From contig ONCQ01000002.1 in the NCBI GenBank assembly GCA_900316355.1, forward strand, positions 124,001 through 188,000: DNA of 64,000 bases. The letters run 5' to 3'. This document shows positions 53,745 to 63,170 of this stretch, piece after piece. Under the pieces are notes generated by a model. The model had not been told where the DNA came from. It ran no database searches and worked only from the letters and a program-made list of their open reading frames with translations. The position numbers and the translations under genes are program-made. The stretch's first letter is position 1. Each line of letters begins with the position of its first letter. This stretch comes from an uncultured Prevotellaceae bacterium. GTDB lineage: Bacteria > Bacteroidota > Bacteroidia > Bacteroidales > Bacteroidaceae.

Positions 53745-55022
53745 TTACTTGCCCTCGTAGGAGGCATCCACTTTGATGAGGGCAGTGACAGTGAAGGTGA
53801 CCAGACAGAAGGCCATCACCAACCAGAAGAAGTTCTGGTAGCCGATGTTCTCAGAAATCAGACCTGAAACCATACCGGGAAGCATCACACCGCCAAAGTA
53901 CTGCCCAGCCGTACAGATGGAGAAGACGGCTGTGGAGCGGTCGCCTCGCGAGAACGTGACCAGGAAGAGGGTGTAGGCGGCAAAACCCAAACCATAACCA
54001 ATCTGCTCAATGCACACGCAAGAGCCAATTAGCCAAAGGTTGTCGGTGGGGAAGTAGCTGAGATAGACATAGACGATATCCGGCAACGTTATGCAGAGCA
54101 CCAGCGGCCACAGACATTTCTTCAAGCCCCATTTAGACACTGCCCATCCGCCCACGATGCCACCGGACAGGAGACCGATGACACCAAGTGTGCCGTAGAT
54201 GAAACCAAAATCCACATCGCTCATGGCAAGACCGCCTTCCGCAGCACTACGTGTGAGGAACAACGGAACAATCTTGGTGAGCAAGCCTTCAGGCAGACGG
54301 AACAAGAGAATGAAACAGATGGCTGTCACGAGGTGAGGCTTGGTAACAAAAACCTTCAACGTTCGAACGAACTCACGCGCCTGCTCCATCAAGTCAAAAC
54401 GCTCATGCACCACCGTCTCCACCTTGGGAAGGGTGAATGCGTGGTACAAGGCCAAGAGGAACATGAGGACGCCGAGAATCAGGAAAACGGCCATCCATGA
54501 AGCAGCAATCGACTGCAACGCAGCGCCAAAATGTCCGGCCTGCATATAGCCTGCCAAGAGGACAAGACCACCCTGCCCGATGACCATTCCAATGCGATAG
54601 AATGTATTGCGCACGCCTACGAAGAGCTCCTGATCGTGGTTGGAAAGGCCAAGGATATAGAAGCCGTCTGCCGAGATGTCGTGGGTGGCGCTGGCAAAGG
54701 CGATGAGCATGAATATCGCTAATGAACCCTGCAGCCAGAAGGCGGTGGGCAGCGTGAAAGCCACCAACGCCAATGCGCCCCCCATGAAGAACTGCATCGA
54801 AACAATCCACCAGCGCTTGGTCTTGAGGTTGTCAATGATGGGACTCCAGAAGGGCTTGATGACCCATGGAAGTCCTAGCCAGCCTGTGTATAGCGTGATC
54901 TGGCCATCGGTGAGGCCAAGTTCCTTGAACATGATGACGGAAATCAGCATCACAGCCGAGAAAGGGAGGGCCTCAGCCAAGTAGAGGGAGGGAACCCAGG
55001 AAGCAGGACGAGAGGGAAGCAT
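53745..55022 (-). CDS. MFS transporter, AmpG-like
   Basis: 425 residues and 12 membrane segments (SLYLAEALPFSAVMLISVIM, WWIVSMQFFMGGALALVAFT and so on). The N-terminal pattern WVPSLYLAEALPFS, the loop GWLGLPWVIKPFWSPIIDN and SATHDISADGFYILGLSNHD are typical of the AmpG branch, which imports muropeptide anhydro-sugars in Gram-negative bacteria. This role fits the neighbouring peptidoglycan genes but is inference. It lies downstream of a diverged sister. Confidence 0.85.
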   Translation of the reverse strand: MLPSRPASWVPSLYLAEALPFSAVMLISVIMFKELGLTDGQITLYTGWLGLPWVIKPFWSPIIDNLKTKRWWIVSMQFFMGGALALVAFTLPTAFWLQGSLAIFMLIAFASATHDISADGFYILGLSNHDQELFVGVRNTFYRIGMVIGQGGLVLLAGYMQAGHFGAALQSIAASWMAVFLILGVLMFLLALYHAFTLPKVETVVHERFDLMEQAREFVRTLKVFVTKPHLVTAICFILLFRLPEGLLTKIVPLFLTRSAAEGGLAMSDVDFGFIYGTLGVIGLLSGGIVGGWAVSKWGLKKCLWPLVLCITLPDIVYVYLSYFPTDNLWLIGSCVCIEQIGYGLGFAAYTLFLVTFSRGDRSTAVFSICTAGQYFGGVMLPGMVSGLISENIGYQNFFWLVMAFCLVTFTVTALIKVDASYEGK

Positions 55023-55024
55023 GG

Positions 55025-55061
55025 GAAATGAATGAATGAGTGAAAAGTGAATGAGTGAATA
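55025..55061. repeat. GTGAATGA-type short tandem repeat between the two MFS genes
   Basis: The 39-base gap between the MFS genes is filled with GTGAAAA/GTGAATGA units at roughly 7-bp spacing, resembling the array before lptC. Confidence 0.55.
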
Positions 55062-56273
55062 CTAATATTGGGAAATCATCTTCCGCCCGGCATACGCCGC
55101 GATGAGCGCGGGCACAGCCATGAAGGCATCGAAGGCAAAGAAACGACTGAAGCCCAGATATTCTGCCAACCCGCCGGAGATGGCCATCGGCAGAATCATC
55201 ACCAGTGCCACAGCAGGGATATAGATGTAATTGATGGTGCTGCTATAGCGATTGCCTGAGACTGCGCGGATGTAGGGTATGCAGGCATTCAGGCCAAAGC
55301 CGAAGGTGAACTGCGCCAGGAATGTCGCCACACACAACGATAGCAGCGTATGGGGCGGCCAGAGGGTCATCGCATAGTACACAAACGGCGAGAGCACCAA
55401 GGTGACGGGTGCGCTCGGAATGGAGGAAAACACGTGTCTCCTGCGCTCTAAGCGCTGCCCCAGACCGAGGCCGATGGAGAAGGCGATGATACCCACTGTT
55501 CCTTGTGCCATGCCTATCCACGGCAATGAGCACCCCAAGCCGCCCACACTGACGGGCGCTAAGAGAAATAGAACACGCGTGTGGAACATCAGTGCCTGAG
55601 GCAGCAGCAGAAAGAACAGACACAGGAGCATCGTCCTGCGATGACGGGGTACTGCGTTCTCTGCCTCACGGACATCAGCTGCAGGAGCCACTTCATGGAG
55701 AGCCCACAGCTGCCACAATATCAGCAGTAGATAAAGTCCCGCCAGCGAGTAGAGCACCGTGCTCCACGACCAGGCCATGGGATGCTGGTATTTGTGGAAA
55801 AACACCTCCATAGCCCCCACGGTCACCAGTGTCAGCCCGTAGGTCAAGACGGTCACCGCCTGTAGTAGAGCAATCCTTAGTAAACGGAAATAGTGCTGCC
55901 CACGGACACTCAGCTGTCGCTCATAGTAACTTCGCGCCAACAGCATGTGACTAGCACAGCAGATGCCCAACAGGAAAAGAATGCTGAACAGTACATAGGG
56001 CGAAAGTGCCGGTTGGCGCACACAGAATGCCAGGGCAAACAACAGGGCGCACATCAGCACCTCAGTGATTCGAAGCACATGATGCACGCTTGCGCAGTGC
56101 CATAGCCGCTCCAGCATCCACGCCTTCAGCACCCACGGCAACATCAGCAGGGCACACAGCAGCGTACTCTCCCCCCACCCTACTCCCAACTGTACAAACA
56201 GCAACAGTGCCACGAAAGTAATCATGGCACTGGGAATAGCCTCAGCGGCAAGAAGGGAGGGGAGCCACCGCAT
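55062..56273 (-). CDS. MFS transporter, diverged sister of the AmpG-like protein
   Basis: 403 residues from the ATG at 56273, which shares one base with the proS stop (TGATG); the frame extends to a TTG at 56276. It has 11-12 membrane segments. Its opening (RWLPSLLAAEAIPSAMITFV) aligns with WVPSLYLAEALPFSAVMLIS of the neighbour, so both derive from one ancestor, but internal motifs have diverged (no DISADG). It also resembles peptide/muropeptide permeases. The order is proS, this gene, then the AmpG-like gene, probably one transcript. Confidence 0.82.
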   Translation of the reverse strand: MRWLPSLLAAEAIPSAMITFVALLLFVQLGVGWGESTLLCALLMLPWVLKAWMLERLWHCASVHHVLRITEVLMCALLFALAFCVRQPALSPYVLFSILFLLGICCASHMLLARSYYERQLSVRGQHYFRLLRIALLQAVTVLTYGLTLVTVGAMEVFFHKYQHPMAWSWSTVLYSLAGLYLLLILWQLWALHEVAPAADVREAENAVPRHRRTMLLCLFFLLLPQALMFHTRVLFLLAPVSVGGLGCSLPWIGMAQGTVGIIAFSIGLGLGQRLERRRHVFSSIPSAPVTLVLSPFVYYAMTLWPPHTLLSLCVATFLAQFTFGFGLNACIPYIRAVSGNRYSSTINYIYIPAVALVMILPMAISGGLAEYLGFSRFFAFDAFMAVPALIAAYAGRKMISQY

Positions 56274-57754
56274 CAATAGGATCTTGCAATAAGGACTCGG
56301 TATTTGGCGGGCTTACCGCTCACCATGTCCGTGCCGGGTGTCTGCTCAAAGGCGAAGGGCACACAACGGATGGTGGCCTGAGTATCTTCCTTAATTTTGG
56401 CTTCCGTCTCAGGTGTGCCATCCCAATGGCAGAGGAAGAAGCCGCCGTCCTTGATGCGCTCTTTGAACTCCTCGTAGTCCTCACACTCATAGATGCGCTC
56501 ATCACGATACTTGCGAGCCTTCTCGAAGATGGCTGTCTGCATCTCATCCAGCAGCTGCTTCACATAGGCAGCAATGCCGTCGCAGCTCACCGTCTCTTTC
56601 TCCAGCGTATCGCGGCGCATCACCTCGATGGTGTTGCTCTCCAGATCGCGACCGCCCATGACGAGGCGCACGGGAATACCCTTCAGCTCGTAATCAGCGA
56701 ACTTGAAGCCCGGGCGCTTCTGATCGTTGTCATCAAGCTTCACACTAATGCCCAAAGCCTTCAGTTCATCGGCAATAGCAGCCAGCTTCTCACGGATAGC
56801 AGCCAGCTGGTCATCGGTCTTATAAATAGGAATGAGCACGACCTGGATGGGAGCCAGCGCGGGCGGCAGGACGAGACCGTTATCATCGGAGTGCGTCATG
56901 ATGAGTGCGCCCATCAGACGTGTGGAAACGCCCCATGATGTAGCCCATGCGTATTCGAGTTCGTTGTCTTTATTGATGAACTGCACGCCGAAAGCCTTAC
57001 CGAAGTTCTGCCCAAGGAAGTGGCTGGTGCCGCTCTGCAGCGCCTTGCCATCCTGCATCATCGCCTCAATGGTGTAGGTATCGAGGGCACCGGCGAAACG
57101 TTCTGTTTCGCTCTTCACGCCCTGCATCACAGGCACGGCCATCACCTTCTCTGCGAAGTCAGCATACACCTTCAGCATCTGGCGGGCGCGCTCCTCAGCT
57201 TCCTCACGCGTGGCATGGGCGGTATGCCCCTCCTGCCACAGGAACTCTGCCGTGCGCAGGAACAGACGAGTGCGCATCTCCCAGCGCATCACATTGCACC
57301 ACTGATTGACCAGCAAAGGAAGGTCGCGGTAGCTGTGAATCCAGTTCTTGAACGTATTCCAGATGATGGTTTCCGATGTCGGACGGATAATCAGTTCCTC
57401 TTCCAGCTTCGCCTCGGGATCAACGACCACGCCATCGTGCGTCTCGTTGGTCTTCAGACGGTAGTGGGTCACCACAGCGCACTCCTTCGCAAAGCCCTCC
57501 ACATGCTCGGCCTCGCGCGAGAGAAAGCTCTTGGGGATGAGAAGGGGGAAATAGGCGTTCTGCACACCTGTCTGCTTAAACATATCATCCAATGTACGTT
57601 GCATCTTCTCCCAAATAGCGTAGCCATAGGGTTTGATAACCATACAGCCGCGGACATCACTCTGCTCTGCGAGGTCTGCCTTCACCACCAATTCATTATA
57701 CCATTGCGAGTAGTTCTCGCTTCGTTTTGTCAAATTTTTAAGTTCTTTTGCCAT
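56273..57754 (-). CDS. proS: Prolyl-tRNA synthetase (archaeal/eukaryotic type)
   Basis: 493 residues. Class II motif 2 lies in [20 protein letters not shown] (with [16 protein letters not shown] after it), and motif 3 in [20 protein letters not shown]. The anticodon-binding domain follows ([20 protein letters not shown]), and a C-terminal zinc-type domain ends in ARSY. There is no editing insertion between motifs 2 and 3, as is usual for the archaeal/eukaryotic type found in many Bacteroidota. It charges tRNA with proline. The minus-strand -7 box is at 57786-57793. Confidence 0.96.
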   Translation of the reverse strand: MAKELKNLTKRSENYSQWYNELVVKADLAEQSDVRGCMVIKPYGYAIWEKMQRTLDDMFKQTGVQNAYFPLLIPKSFLSREAEHVEGFAKECAVVTHYRLKTNETHDGVVVDPEAKLEEELIIRPTSETIIWNTFKNWIHSYRDLPLLVNQWCNVMRWEMRTRLFLRTAEFLWQEGHTAHATREEAEERARQMLKVYADFAEKVMAVPVMQGVKSETERFAGALDTYTIEAMMQDGKALQSGTSHFLGQNFGKAFGVQFINKDNELEYAWATSWGVSTRLMGALIMTHSDDNGLVLPPALAPIQVVLIPIYKTDDQLAAIREKLAAIADELKALGISVKLDDNDQKRPGFKFADYELKGIPVRLVMGGRDLESNTIEVMRRDTLEKETVSCDGIAAYVKQLLDEMQTAIFEKARKYRDERIYECEDYEEFKERIKDGGFFLCHWDGTPETEAKIKEDTQATIRCVPFAFEQTPGTDMVSGKPAKYRVLIARSY

Positions 57755-57785
57755 GATTAACGGTCTTAATTTTCAATTTCGGGCG

Positions 57786-57793
57786 CAAAGTTA
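57786..57793 (-). promoter_or_regulatory. -7 box for proS
   Basis: TAACTTTG on the minus strand, 31 bases before the proS ATG. Confidence 0.5.
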
Positions 57794-57857
57794 GCGATTT
57801 TTTCGCGTGAAGCGACAAAATCTTCCATCTTTCATCGCTCGTCTGTAATCTTTTTTG

Positions 57858-57865
57858 TACTTTTG
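57858..57865 (+). promoter_or_regulatory. -7 box for the OmpA-family gene
   Basis: TACTTTTG, 47 bases before the ATG at 57913. No exact -33 TTTG. Confidence 0.55.
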
Positions 57866-57912
57866 CACCCAGAAAATACTTTTTAACTATTCATTCATTA
57901 AACACAACAACT

Positions 57913-58638
57913 ATGAAAGGATTAAAGTTTTATGCAATTGCCCTTTGTGCTGCATTGCTGTTCCAATCCTGCGGTATGAACAACACCACAAAGGCTGCCT
58001 TGATTGGCGGTTCGGGCGGTGCTGCTCTCGGTGCAGCCCTCGGTGGTGTGCTTGCTAAGAACAACAAAGGTCAGTGGGCTGGCATCGCCGGTGCTGCAGG
58101 TGCTGTGACAGGTGCTGCTGTTGGCGCCATCATTGGCAACAAGATGGACAAGGCCAAGAAGGCTGCTGAAGAACTTGAGAATGCACAGGTAGAAACAATC
58201 ACTGACGGCAACGGTCTGAAGGCTGTGAAGCTGACGTTCGACAGCGGCATCCTCTTCGACTCGGGTAAGTCCACCCTGCGTCCCGCTGCTCAGAGCACCC
58301 TCACCAACTTTGTCAACAAAGTGCTGAAGCAGAACCCCGATATGAACGTCGGCATCCTCGGCTACACAGATAACCAAGGTTTCAAGAGCGCTAAGACAAA
58401 GGCTCAGAGTCAGGAGATGAACAAGCAGCTCTCTCAGGATCGTGCTCAGGCTGTGTGCAACTACATCACCGGTCAGGGCGCTGCCTCCAGCCAGATTAAG
58501 GAAGTAATTGGCTTCGGCGAGGAAAACCCCGTTGCCAGCAACGAGACCGCTGAAGGCCGTCAGCAGAACCGCCGCGTGGAGGTTTACCTCTATGCCAGCG
58601 AGGAGATGATCAAGGCCGCTCAGCAGGCTATCCAGTAA
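57913..58638 (+). CDS. OmpA-family lipoprotein with glycine-zipper segment
   Basis: 241 residues. Lipoprotein signal (MKGLKFYAIALCAALLFQSC). Residues about 28-85 form a glycine-zipper (GGSGGAALGAALGGVLAKNN, then GIAGAAGAVTGAAVGAIIGN) that can insert into or span a membrane. Residues about 110-240 are an OmpA peptidoglycan-binding domain: LTFDSGILFDSGKSTLRP, GYTDNQG, then LSQDRAQAVCNYI and NRRVEVYL, with the diaminopimelate-binding Asp and Arg conserved. It is probably a Pal-like anchor between the outer membrane and the wall, monocistronic with its own promoter and terminator. Confidence 0.92.
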   Translation: MKGLKFYAIALCAALLFQSCGMNNTTKAALIGGSGGAALGAALGGVLAKNNKGQWAGIAGAAGAVTGAAVGAIIGNKMDKAKKAAEELENAQVETITDGNGLKAVKLTFDSGILFDSGKSTLRPAAQSTLTNFVNKVLKQNPDMNVGILGYTDNQGFKSAKTKAQSQEMNKQLSQDRAQAVCNYITGQGAASSQIKEVIGFGEENPVASNETAEGRQQNRRVEVYLYASEEMIKAAQQAIQ

Positions 58639-58661
58639 GTCTTTTCCCTTTTATCTAAATA

Positions 58662-58692
58662 AATAAGGTACGCGCGTTGCGCGTACCTTATT
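58662..58692 (+). terminator. Perfect 14-bp terminator hairpin after the OmpA gene
   Basis: Arms 58662-58675 and 58679-58692 (AATAAGGTACGCGC paired with its complement), loop GTT, followed by TTG. It may also end the converging channel gene. Confidence 0.88.
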
Positions 58693-58712
58693 TTGTTTCT
58701 GCTTGCATGATG

Positions 58713-59378
58713 CTACTCTTCCTCTATACCTTTAATGTAGGGAAGACTCCAATGGTACTTTACCGCTAACATTCGGATGGTGATGGCGACGGTGCAGGAT
58801 AGCAGCGCACAACCCTCTGGTGTCCAGCCCATACGCAGGAAGAGAACATAAACGATACCGCCAGCCAGGCAGCAGGTGGCATATATCTCCTTACGGAAGA
58901 TAAGCGGCACCTCATTGATGAGGATGTCACGCATCACGCCGCCACCGGCACCGGTGATGCACCCAAGGCAGATGGCAGCCCATGTGGGGAAACCAAGGCC
59001 TAGCGATTTCTCAATACCGATGACATTGAACAGCGAGAAACCTATGCAGTCGAACAGGAACCATGTATTGTTCTGGCGCACCAGCACCTTACGGAACACA
59101 AACACCCACAACAATCCGAAGATGCAAGCCAACAGGTAGATAGGTTCTTCCAGCCAGAAAGGCGGTTTGCCAATCATCAAGTCGCGGATGGTGCCGCCAC
59201 CGCAAGCAGTGGCAATGCCCACGATGAGCGCACCGAACAAGTCGAACTTCTTGGATGAAGCCAAACGAGCGCCGGATACGGCCCCCGCCAACGTGCCTAT
59301 CACCTCAAGAATCACGAAAGACCAGGGGATGCTCAGCATCGCACCCATCTCCTGAAAGAATGTCTTAATGAAGTCCAT
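58713..59378 (-). CDS. TRIC-type (UPF0126/YicG-like) membrane protein
   Basis: 221 residues with about seven membrane segments arranged as two repeats, each with a glycine-rich helix: LIVGIATACGGGTIRDLMIG and CLGCITGAGGGVMRDILINE. The GGGT/GGGV-x-RD pattern is the signature of bacterial TRIC homologues, which form homotrimeric cation channels; some members are proposed to transport glycine. Location is the inner membrane. Confidence 0.9.
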   Translation of the reverse strand: MDFIKTFFQEMGAMLSIPWSFVILEVIGTLAGAVSGARLASSKKFDLFGALIVGIATACGGGTIRDLMIGKPPFWLEEPIYLLACIFGLLWVFVFRKVLVRQNNTWFLFDCIGFSLFNVIGIEKSLGLGFPTWAAICLGCITGAGGGVMRDILINEVPLIFRKEIYATCCLAGGIVYVLFLRMGWTPEGCALLSCTVAITIRMLAVKYHWSLPYIKGIEEE

Positions 59379-59395
59379 CTATATCTCTTTAATCT

Positions 59396-59430
59396 TTTGA
59401 ACTTTCAATCTTCAACTTGCAACTTTCAAC
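59396..59430. repeat. Heptamer array (CTTTCAA type) overlapping the 3' end of the T9SS plug gene
   Basis: Five units in exact 7-bp register (TTTGAAC, TTTCAAT, then CTTCAAC-, TTGCAAC- and TTTCAAC-type units). The plug-protein stop codon is inside it (59412-59414), so the last residues (KVAS) come from the repeat. Confidence 0.8.
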
Positions 59431-60650
59431 ACTCCCGCCAACGCATCATAGCGTGCTCCTTGCGGACGATAGTATAGCAAGACGAGGTATTCGTTTTCTG
59501 TCTGATAGAAATCGCCCTCCGTCAGCAACGTGCTTCCGCGCCCGTCACTATCGTAATGTCGGAACTGATAGTTATAGTAGCCCTGCTTGAGGAGCACTCC
59601 GCATTCATAGGCGTGCAGCTGCTCATCGTAGTGCATCTTACATTCAGGATCTGGGCTGCCATTGTTCCAAAGGCCGCAGACATAGACATCGCCGTCAGGC
59701 AACTGTGGTCGTTGCAGGAGGAAATGCACGAACAAGTATTCACACTGCGTATCATTCTCCTCATCGCCGGTGTGGCGTATGACGTACCCGCCATTGACAT
59801 CCTCATCGCTGGTGTAGTTATGCTGAGGCGCGACGGCAAAGAGCGTGGCATGGTACTGCTCACCAATCCACGCCATCTTATCGACATTCATGCCATTCAG
59901 TCGCACATCCAGTATCTCAAACTTATGGAACTCCGCACCCGCATCGAAAATCAGGTCGCGTCGATGATTCCACTCAGCGCCTCGTGCGTGCTGTATGTTA
60001 GGTGGCAGGTTCACGACAGCTGTGTCCCAGCGGCGATTCTGCATCACCACCGTCTTCAGTTCGCGCGTAGGATCTACCACGCGGCAGTTCCCATAGCTGA
60101 CAGCAAATGTCAGTTGTTGGTGGCGCTGCTGGAAGTCGATGTCCGTATTGTTGAGCACCTCACCCGTCATATTCATCATGGGTTGGCATAGGGAGAAGCA
60201 GGCCTCCAGTACAGGATCCTCGCTGGCACCACGTTCATCGCTGTACACTCTTACGCGATAGTTACCTGGCAGCTTCAGGCGCACATCATCGTTGGGGAAG
60301 GAGAAGCGATAGTGGGTATAGAGCACCGTTGTGTTGAAGCTCGTTTCGTAATCCTCTATGGGCAAGCCATTGAAGCCTTCCATGAAATCGCTTTCGAATA
60401 CCTCTGTGGCCGGCGTCCAGTCAGCATTGCAGTACTCCACCTTATAGATGTATCGAGTGTATTCGTGCGACAACTCATCAAAGCCAATCTCCACCCGCCC
60501 CCGCATATCGGTTACGGGCGGCAGCAGCGGGTCATCATTCACAATGACCTGCACCGTCCGCACTTGCTCGCTGAAGCTGCGCGTCTGCTGGGCTTCTGCC
60601 TGCAGCGACAGCAGGAGGACAACGATTCCAAAAGCAAAGCTCTTTCTCAT
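59412..60650 (-). CDS. Type IX secretion system plug protein (DUF5103)
   Basis: 412 residues with signal peptide (MRKSFAFGIVVLLLSLQAEA). The whole length matches DUF5103: VQVIVNDDPLLPPVTDMRGR, SHEYTRYIYKVEYCNADWTP, YRFSFPNDDVRLKLPGNYRV and YVCGLWNNGSPDPECKMHYD. This family includes the plug protein that closes the SprA/Sov translocon of the T9SS. Several secreted proteins in this window carry T9SS-like tails. It lies between the TRIC and MtgA genes and is not in a T9SS operon. Confidence 0.88.
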   Translation of the reverse strand: MRKSFAFGIVVLLLSLQAEAQQTRSFSEQVRTVQVIVNDDPLLPPVTDMRGRVEIGFDELSHEYTRYIYKVEYCNADWTPATEVFESDFMEGFNGLPIEDYETSFNTTVLYTHYRFSFPNDDVRLKLPGNYRVRVYSDERGASEDPVLEACFSLCQPMMNMTGEVLNNTDIDFQQRHQQLTFAVSYGNCRVVDPTRELKTVVMQNRRWDTAVVNLPPNIQHARGAEWNHRRDLIFDAGAEFHKFEILDVRLNGMNVDKMAWIGEQYHATLFAVAPQHNYTSDEDVNGGYVIRHTGDEENDTQCEYLFVHFLLQRPQLPDGDVYVCGLWNNGSPDPECKMHYDEQLHAYECGVLLKQGYYNYQFRHYDSDGRGSTLLTEGDFYQTENEYLVLLYYRPQGARYDALAGVLKVAS

Positions 60651-60670
60651 TTTTTCTTCGTTATAACGTC

Positions 60671-60702
60671 ATCTCGTTATTTCGACATTTCGACATTTCG
60701 AG
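60671..60702. repeat. 8-bp tandem repeat (ATTTCGAC) before the plug gene
   Basis: Four units (ATCTCGTT, ATTTCGAC twice, ATTTCGAG) in 8-bp register between the plug gene start and the mtgA stop. Confidence 0.7.
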
Positions 60703-60713
60703 GATTAATCTTT

Positions 60714-61397
60714 CTATTCCATCAGCGGGATATGCTTCATCTGCCGCATAATCCATGTCTGCCGTTTCAGCATATAGTTTGAAGGGGTCTTACTGCTGAA
60801 GCGAATCGGGTTGGGCAATGTGGCCGCAATGAGGGCGCAGTTCGCGCGTGTCAGTTGTGCCGCCGTACACCCGAAATGCCATTGTGCCACAGCCTCCGCG
60901 CCATAGATGCCGTCTCCCATCTCGATAGAGTTGAGATAGACCTCCATGATGCGCTGCTTGCTCCAGATGAGTTCCATGAGAAAGGTGAAGTAAGCCTCCA
61001 AGCCCTTGCGCACCCAAGAATGCCCCGGCCATAGGAACACATTTTTAGCTGTCTGCTGACTGATAGTACTGCCGCCGCGCTGCCGTTTGCCTTTGCGTTT
61101 CTCATCAATAGCCTTCTCGATAGCCTCATAGTCGAAACCATGATGCTCCATGAAACGCTGGTCTTCAGAGGCAATCACTGCCACGGGCATGTATTTCGAC
61201 ATCTCATCAAGCGGTACCCAGTGATGGCGCAGTCGCAACGATTCGCCGTTCTTCACCTGCTGCACAGAGCGGATAACCATCAACGGCGTCACATAAACGG
61301 GCACCCAACGGTACAATACCACCGCACCAATGCTAGTGGCAAAGAACAACACCACCAGCCATCGCAAGCAAGTCTGTATTTTTCTCAGTATGCCCAT
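60714..61397 (-). CDS. mtgA: Monofunctional peptidoglycan glycosyltransferase
   Basis: 227 residues from the ATG at 61397 ([20 protein letters not shown]); the frame is open to 61439 but that overlaps pqqD. One membrane segment, then the GT51 domain with its catalytic glutamate motif [15 protein letters not shown], the [12 protein letters not shown] motif and [20 protein letters not shown]. There is no transpeptidase domain. It polymerises lipid II into glycan strands. It starts 8 bases after the PqqD stop and ends the kinase/peptidase/PqqD operon. Confidence 0.93.
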   Translation of the reverse strand: MGILRKIQTCLRWLVVLFFATSIGAVVLYRWVPVYVTPLMVIRSVQQVKNGESLRLRHHWVPLDEMSKYMPVAVIASEDQRFMEHHGFDYEAIEKAIDEKRKGKRQRGGSTISQQTAKNVFLWPGHSWVRKGLEAYFTFLMELIWSKQRIMEVYLNSIEMGDGIYGAEAVAQWHFGCTAAQLTRANCALIAATLPNPIRFSSKTPSNYMLKRQTWIMRQMKHIPLME

Positions 61398-61405
61398 TCC
61401 TGTCG

Positions 61406-61672
61406 TTAACTGACTAATCCTGCATCCTGCCAGTCGCACATGACTTTCTCAGCATCGCGCAGTGCCGTGGCCTCATCCACCTCGTATTCCTCGGTGAGCA
61501 GGTGCGCCAGCATTGGAGCATCGAAGTCCTTGCCCTCGACCGCACGCCACAGGTAGGCAGCGCTCTCGTTCAAACTGATAATCTTGGAGAAATCGATATT
61601 CTCCTTGCCATATCCCATGACGATGGTCTCGCCACAGATTACTCTCAATTCAAATCCGTCTTTAATTCTCAT
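61406..61672 (-). CDS. PqqD-family protein
   Basis: 88 residues with the PqqD fold pattern: strand region [20 protein letters not shown], then the hallmark [18 protein letters not shown], and a closing helix [15 protein letters not shown]. PqqD-like proteins are RiPP recognition elements that bind precursor peptides and hand them to modifying enzymes. No radical SAM enzyme, cyclase or precursor peptide was seen here; the partners are an HprK-like kinase and an S26B-like peptidase. Confidence 0.88.
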   Translation of the reverse strand: MRIKDGFELRVICGETIVMGYGKENIDFSKIISLNESAAYLWRAVEGKDFDAPMLAHLLTEEYEVDEATALRDAEKVMCDWQDAGLVS

Positions 61673-61700
61673 CTTACTATATTTTTTAATTTGTCGAATC

Positions 61701-62246
61701 TCAAACTGTCAGTTTGTACACAAACAGCAGCCACCGCCTCACAGGCAGCAAACGGCGCCATCGTCTGATACTCCTTTGCAGTTTCCTGTCACTGGCCAGC
61801 AACACGTGGCCGTTGGGGCGCAGGTATTCTGTCACAACGCCACAGACATCCTCTGTCGTGCAATGTTCTGTGCCACGCACATTGCCGTCGCCCATGAGCG
61901 TGATGGCATCGCCGTCAATGTCAATGATGCGGTGTAGCACGAAATGTCCGGCGCTGATCTCTGCCAGCACAGCATCCCCCACCTGCAACGTTGTCCAAGG
62001 CGCCAGTTTCACGCGGTCACGCAGATGCTCCAGAAAAGGGCGCATCGAATACCCCTTTACCGAGATGATAGCCGTCTTGCCATCAGCAATAGCCTGACGC
62101 ACCAAAGGCAGCAGCTGGTCATTAGGCATCTCTATGCGCGTCATCGCCGATACCTCTGCATCAGCATAGCGCCGCTGCTTTGCCCGTCGCCAAGGTGTCG
62201 CCACCCAGCGGGCAAGAGTTTTTATCAGGTTCTTCAACATATTCAT
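61701..62246 (-). CDS. S24/S26-family peptidase-like protein, S26B (Ser-His) type
   Basis: 181 residues. Basic N-terminus, then IEMPNDQLLPLVRQAIADGK and the catalytic-type motif SVKGYSMRPFL with Ser67. Then LQVGDAVLAEISAGHFVLHR with His105 and TLMGDGNVRGTE. A Ser with a later H-R and G-D-x-N motif is the S26B (SipW/ER signal peptidase) arrangement rather than Ser-Lys. No strong membrane segment is visible, which is unlike true signal peptidases; the C-terminus is Arg/Trp-rich. In this operon it might trim a modified peptide. Gap to the kinase gene is 3 bases. Confidence 0.8.
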   Translation of the reverse strand: MNMLKNLIKTLARWVATPWRRAKQRRYADAEVSAMTRIEMPNDQLLPLVRQAIADGKTAIISVKGYSMRPFLEHLRDRVKLAPWTTLQVGDAVLAEISAGHFVLHRIIDIDGDAITLMGDGNVRGTEHCTTEDVCGVVTEYLRPNGHVLLASDRKLQRSIRRWRRLLPVRRWLLFVYKLTV

Positions 62247-62249
62247 CTA

Positions 62250-63170
62250 TCAACTCCCCTCTCCTTTTGGAGATAAGGCTTGAGCGACGCTTACCGCCTC
62301 AAAGCACACCCGCACAGCTTCCTCATCCGGGCGACAGCCGAGCCAGAAGATGGGTGTCAGTTCCAAAAGATGTGAGAGTGTGTTGCAAATACTTAAGTAC
62401 ACACGCCGATCCCATTTCATCGAGCTTACCGCAGGCAGCAGAGCCGCAAACGCCTCAATGGTAGCCATGCGATGAATCGTATTCTCCGGCTTCTGTTCCA
62501 GGCGCGTGATGGCACCCACCGGTGCCCATATATTGCGATAGCAGGGCGTCTTACCACTCCAGGGAGAGCCGTAGATGCGAGTCTGGCCATCAACGATACG
62601 CACTACGGGGTTGTCATCGTTCATCAGATCACAACCCTCAATATACTTATGCCACAGCCAGGTGTGCGTGCTCTTTCCCGTACCGCTGGGAGCCGTGAAG
62701 AGATAGCCATAGCCGGCATGGCGGATGACGGAAGCATGCACGAGCAAAGTGTCCAAAGGGGCTGCCGAGAAGGCGTAAGCCATCATCAGTGCGTTATTAA
62801 GGCCGAACTGATGCTGCCGCAGGCTATCACCTGTGAGCACCGCCTTGCAGTGCGCGAAATCATCGTAAGCCATCATACAGCAGCTGAGGGCACCACCGTC
62901 GCAGTCAGGCAGGCTAATCTCGAAGGCATAGCTGCCGTCCTCCAGGCGATAGACTCCATGATTGGCACCTCCGCAGTCGAACTGTCCTATCTCTTCCCAT
63001 GAGGAGAAATCCGGGGCTGCGCCCTCGCTCACCTCCATATCAAAAAGCACATCACCCTCCTCCTCGCACACAAACGGCGAGAAGGAGGGGATGATATCTG
63101 TACTGGACAACGAAGCCGGGAATCTCACTTCCAGGAGATGCTCCGCGACCTTATAGCGAGTTGCATTCAT
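62250..63170 (-). CDS. HPr-kinase-like protein
   Basis: 306 residues. The C-terminal half resembles the HprK/PEP-carboxykinase-like P-loop: VHASVI with His145, Walker A PSGTGKST at 161-168, and an acidic NDDNPVV at 184-190. The N-terminal half (about 1-130; EVRFPASLSSTDIIPSFSP, then YRLEDGSYAFEISLPDCDGG) has no clear family match. Relatives are known from lasso-peptide clusters, where they phosphorylate precursor peptides. It overlaps the preceding secreted-protein gene (ATGA). Target unknown. Confidence 0.82.
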   Translation of the reverse strand: MNATRYKVAEHLLEVRFPASLSSTDIIPSFSPFVCEEEGDVLFDMEVSEGAAPDFSSWEEIGQFDCGGANHGVYRLEDGSYAFEISLPDCDGGALSCCMMAYDDFAHCKAVLTGDSLRQHQFGLNNALMMAYAFSAAPLDTLLVHASVIRHAGYGYLFTAPSGTGKSTHTWLWHKYIEGCDLMNDDNPVVRIVDGQTRIYGSPWSGKTPCYRNIWAPVGAITRLEQKPENTIHRMATIEAFAALLPAVSSMKWDRRVYLSICNTLSHLLELTPIFWLGCRPDEEAVRVCFEAVSVAQALSPKGEGS

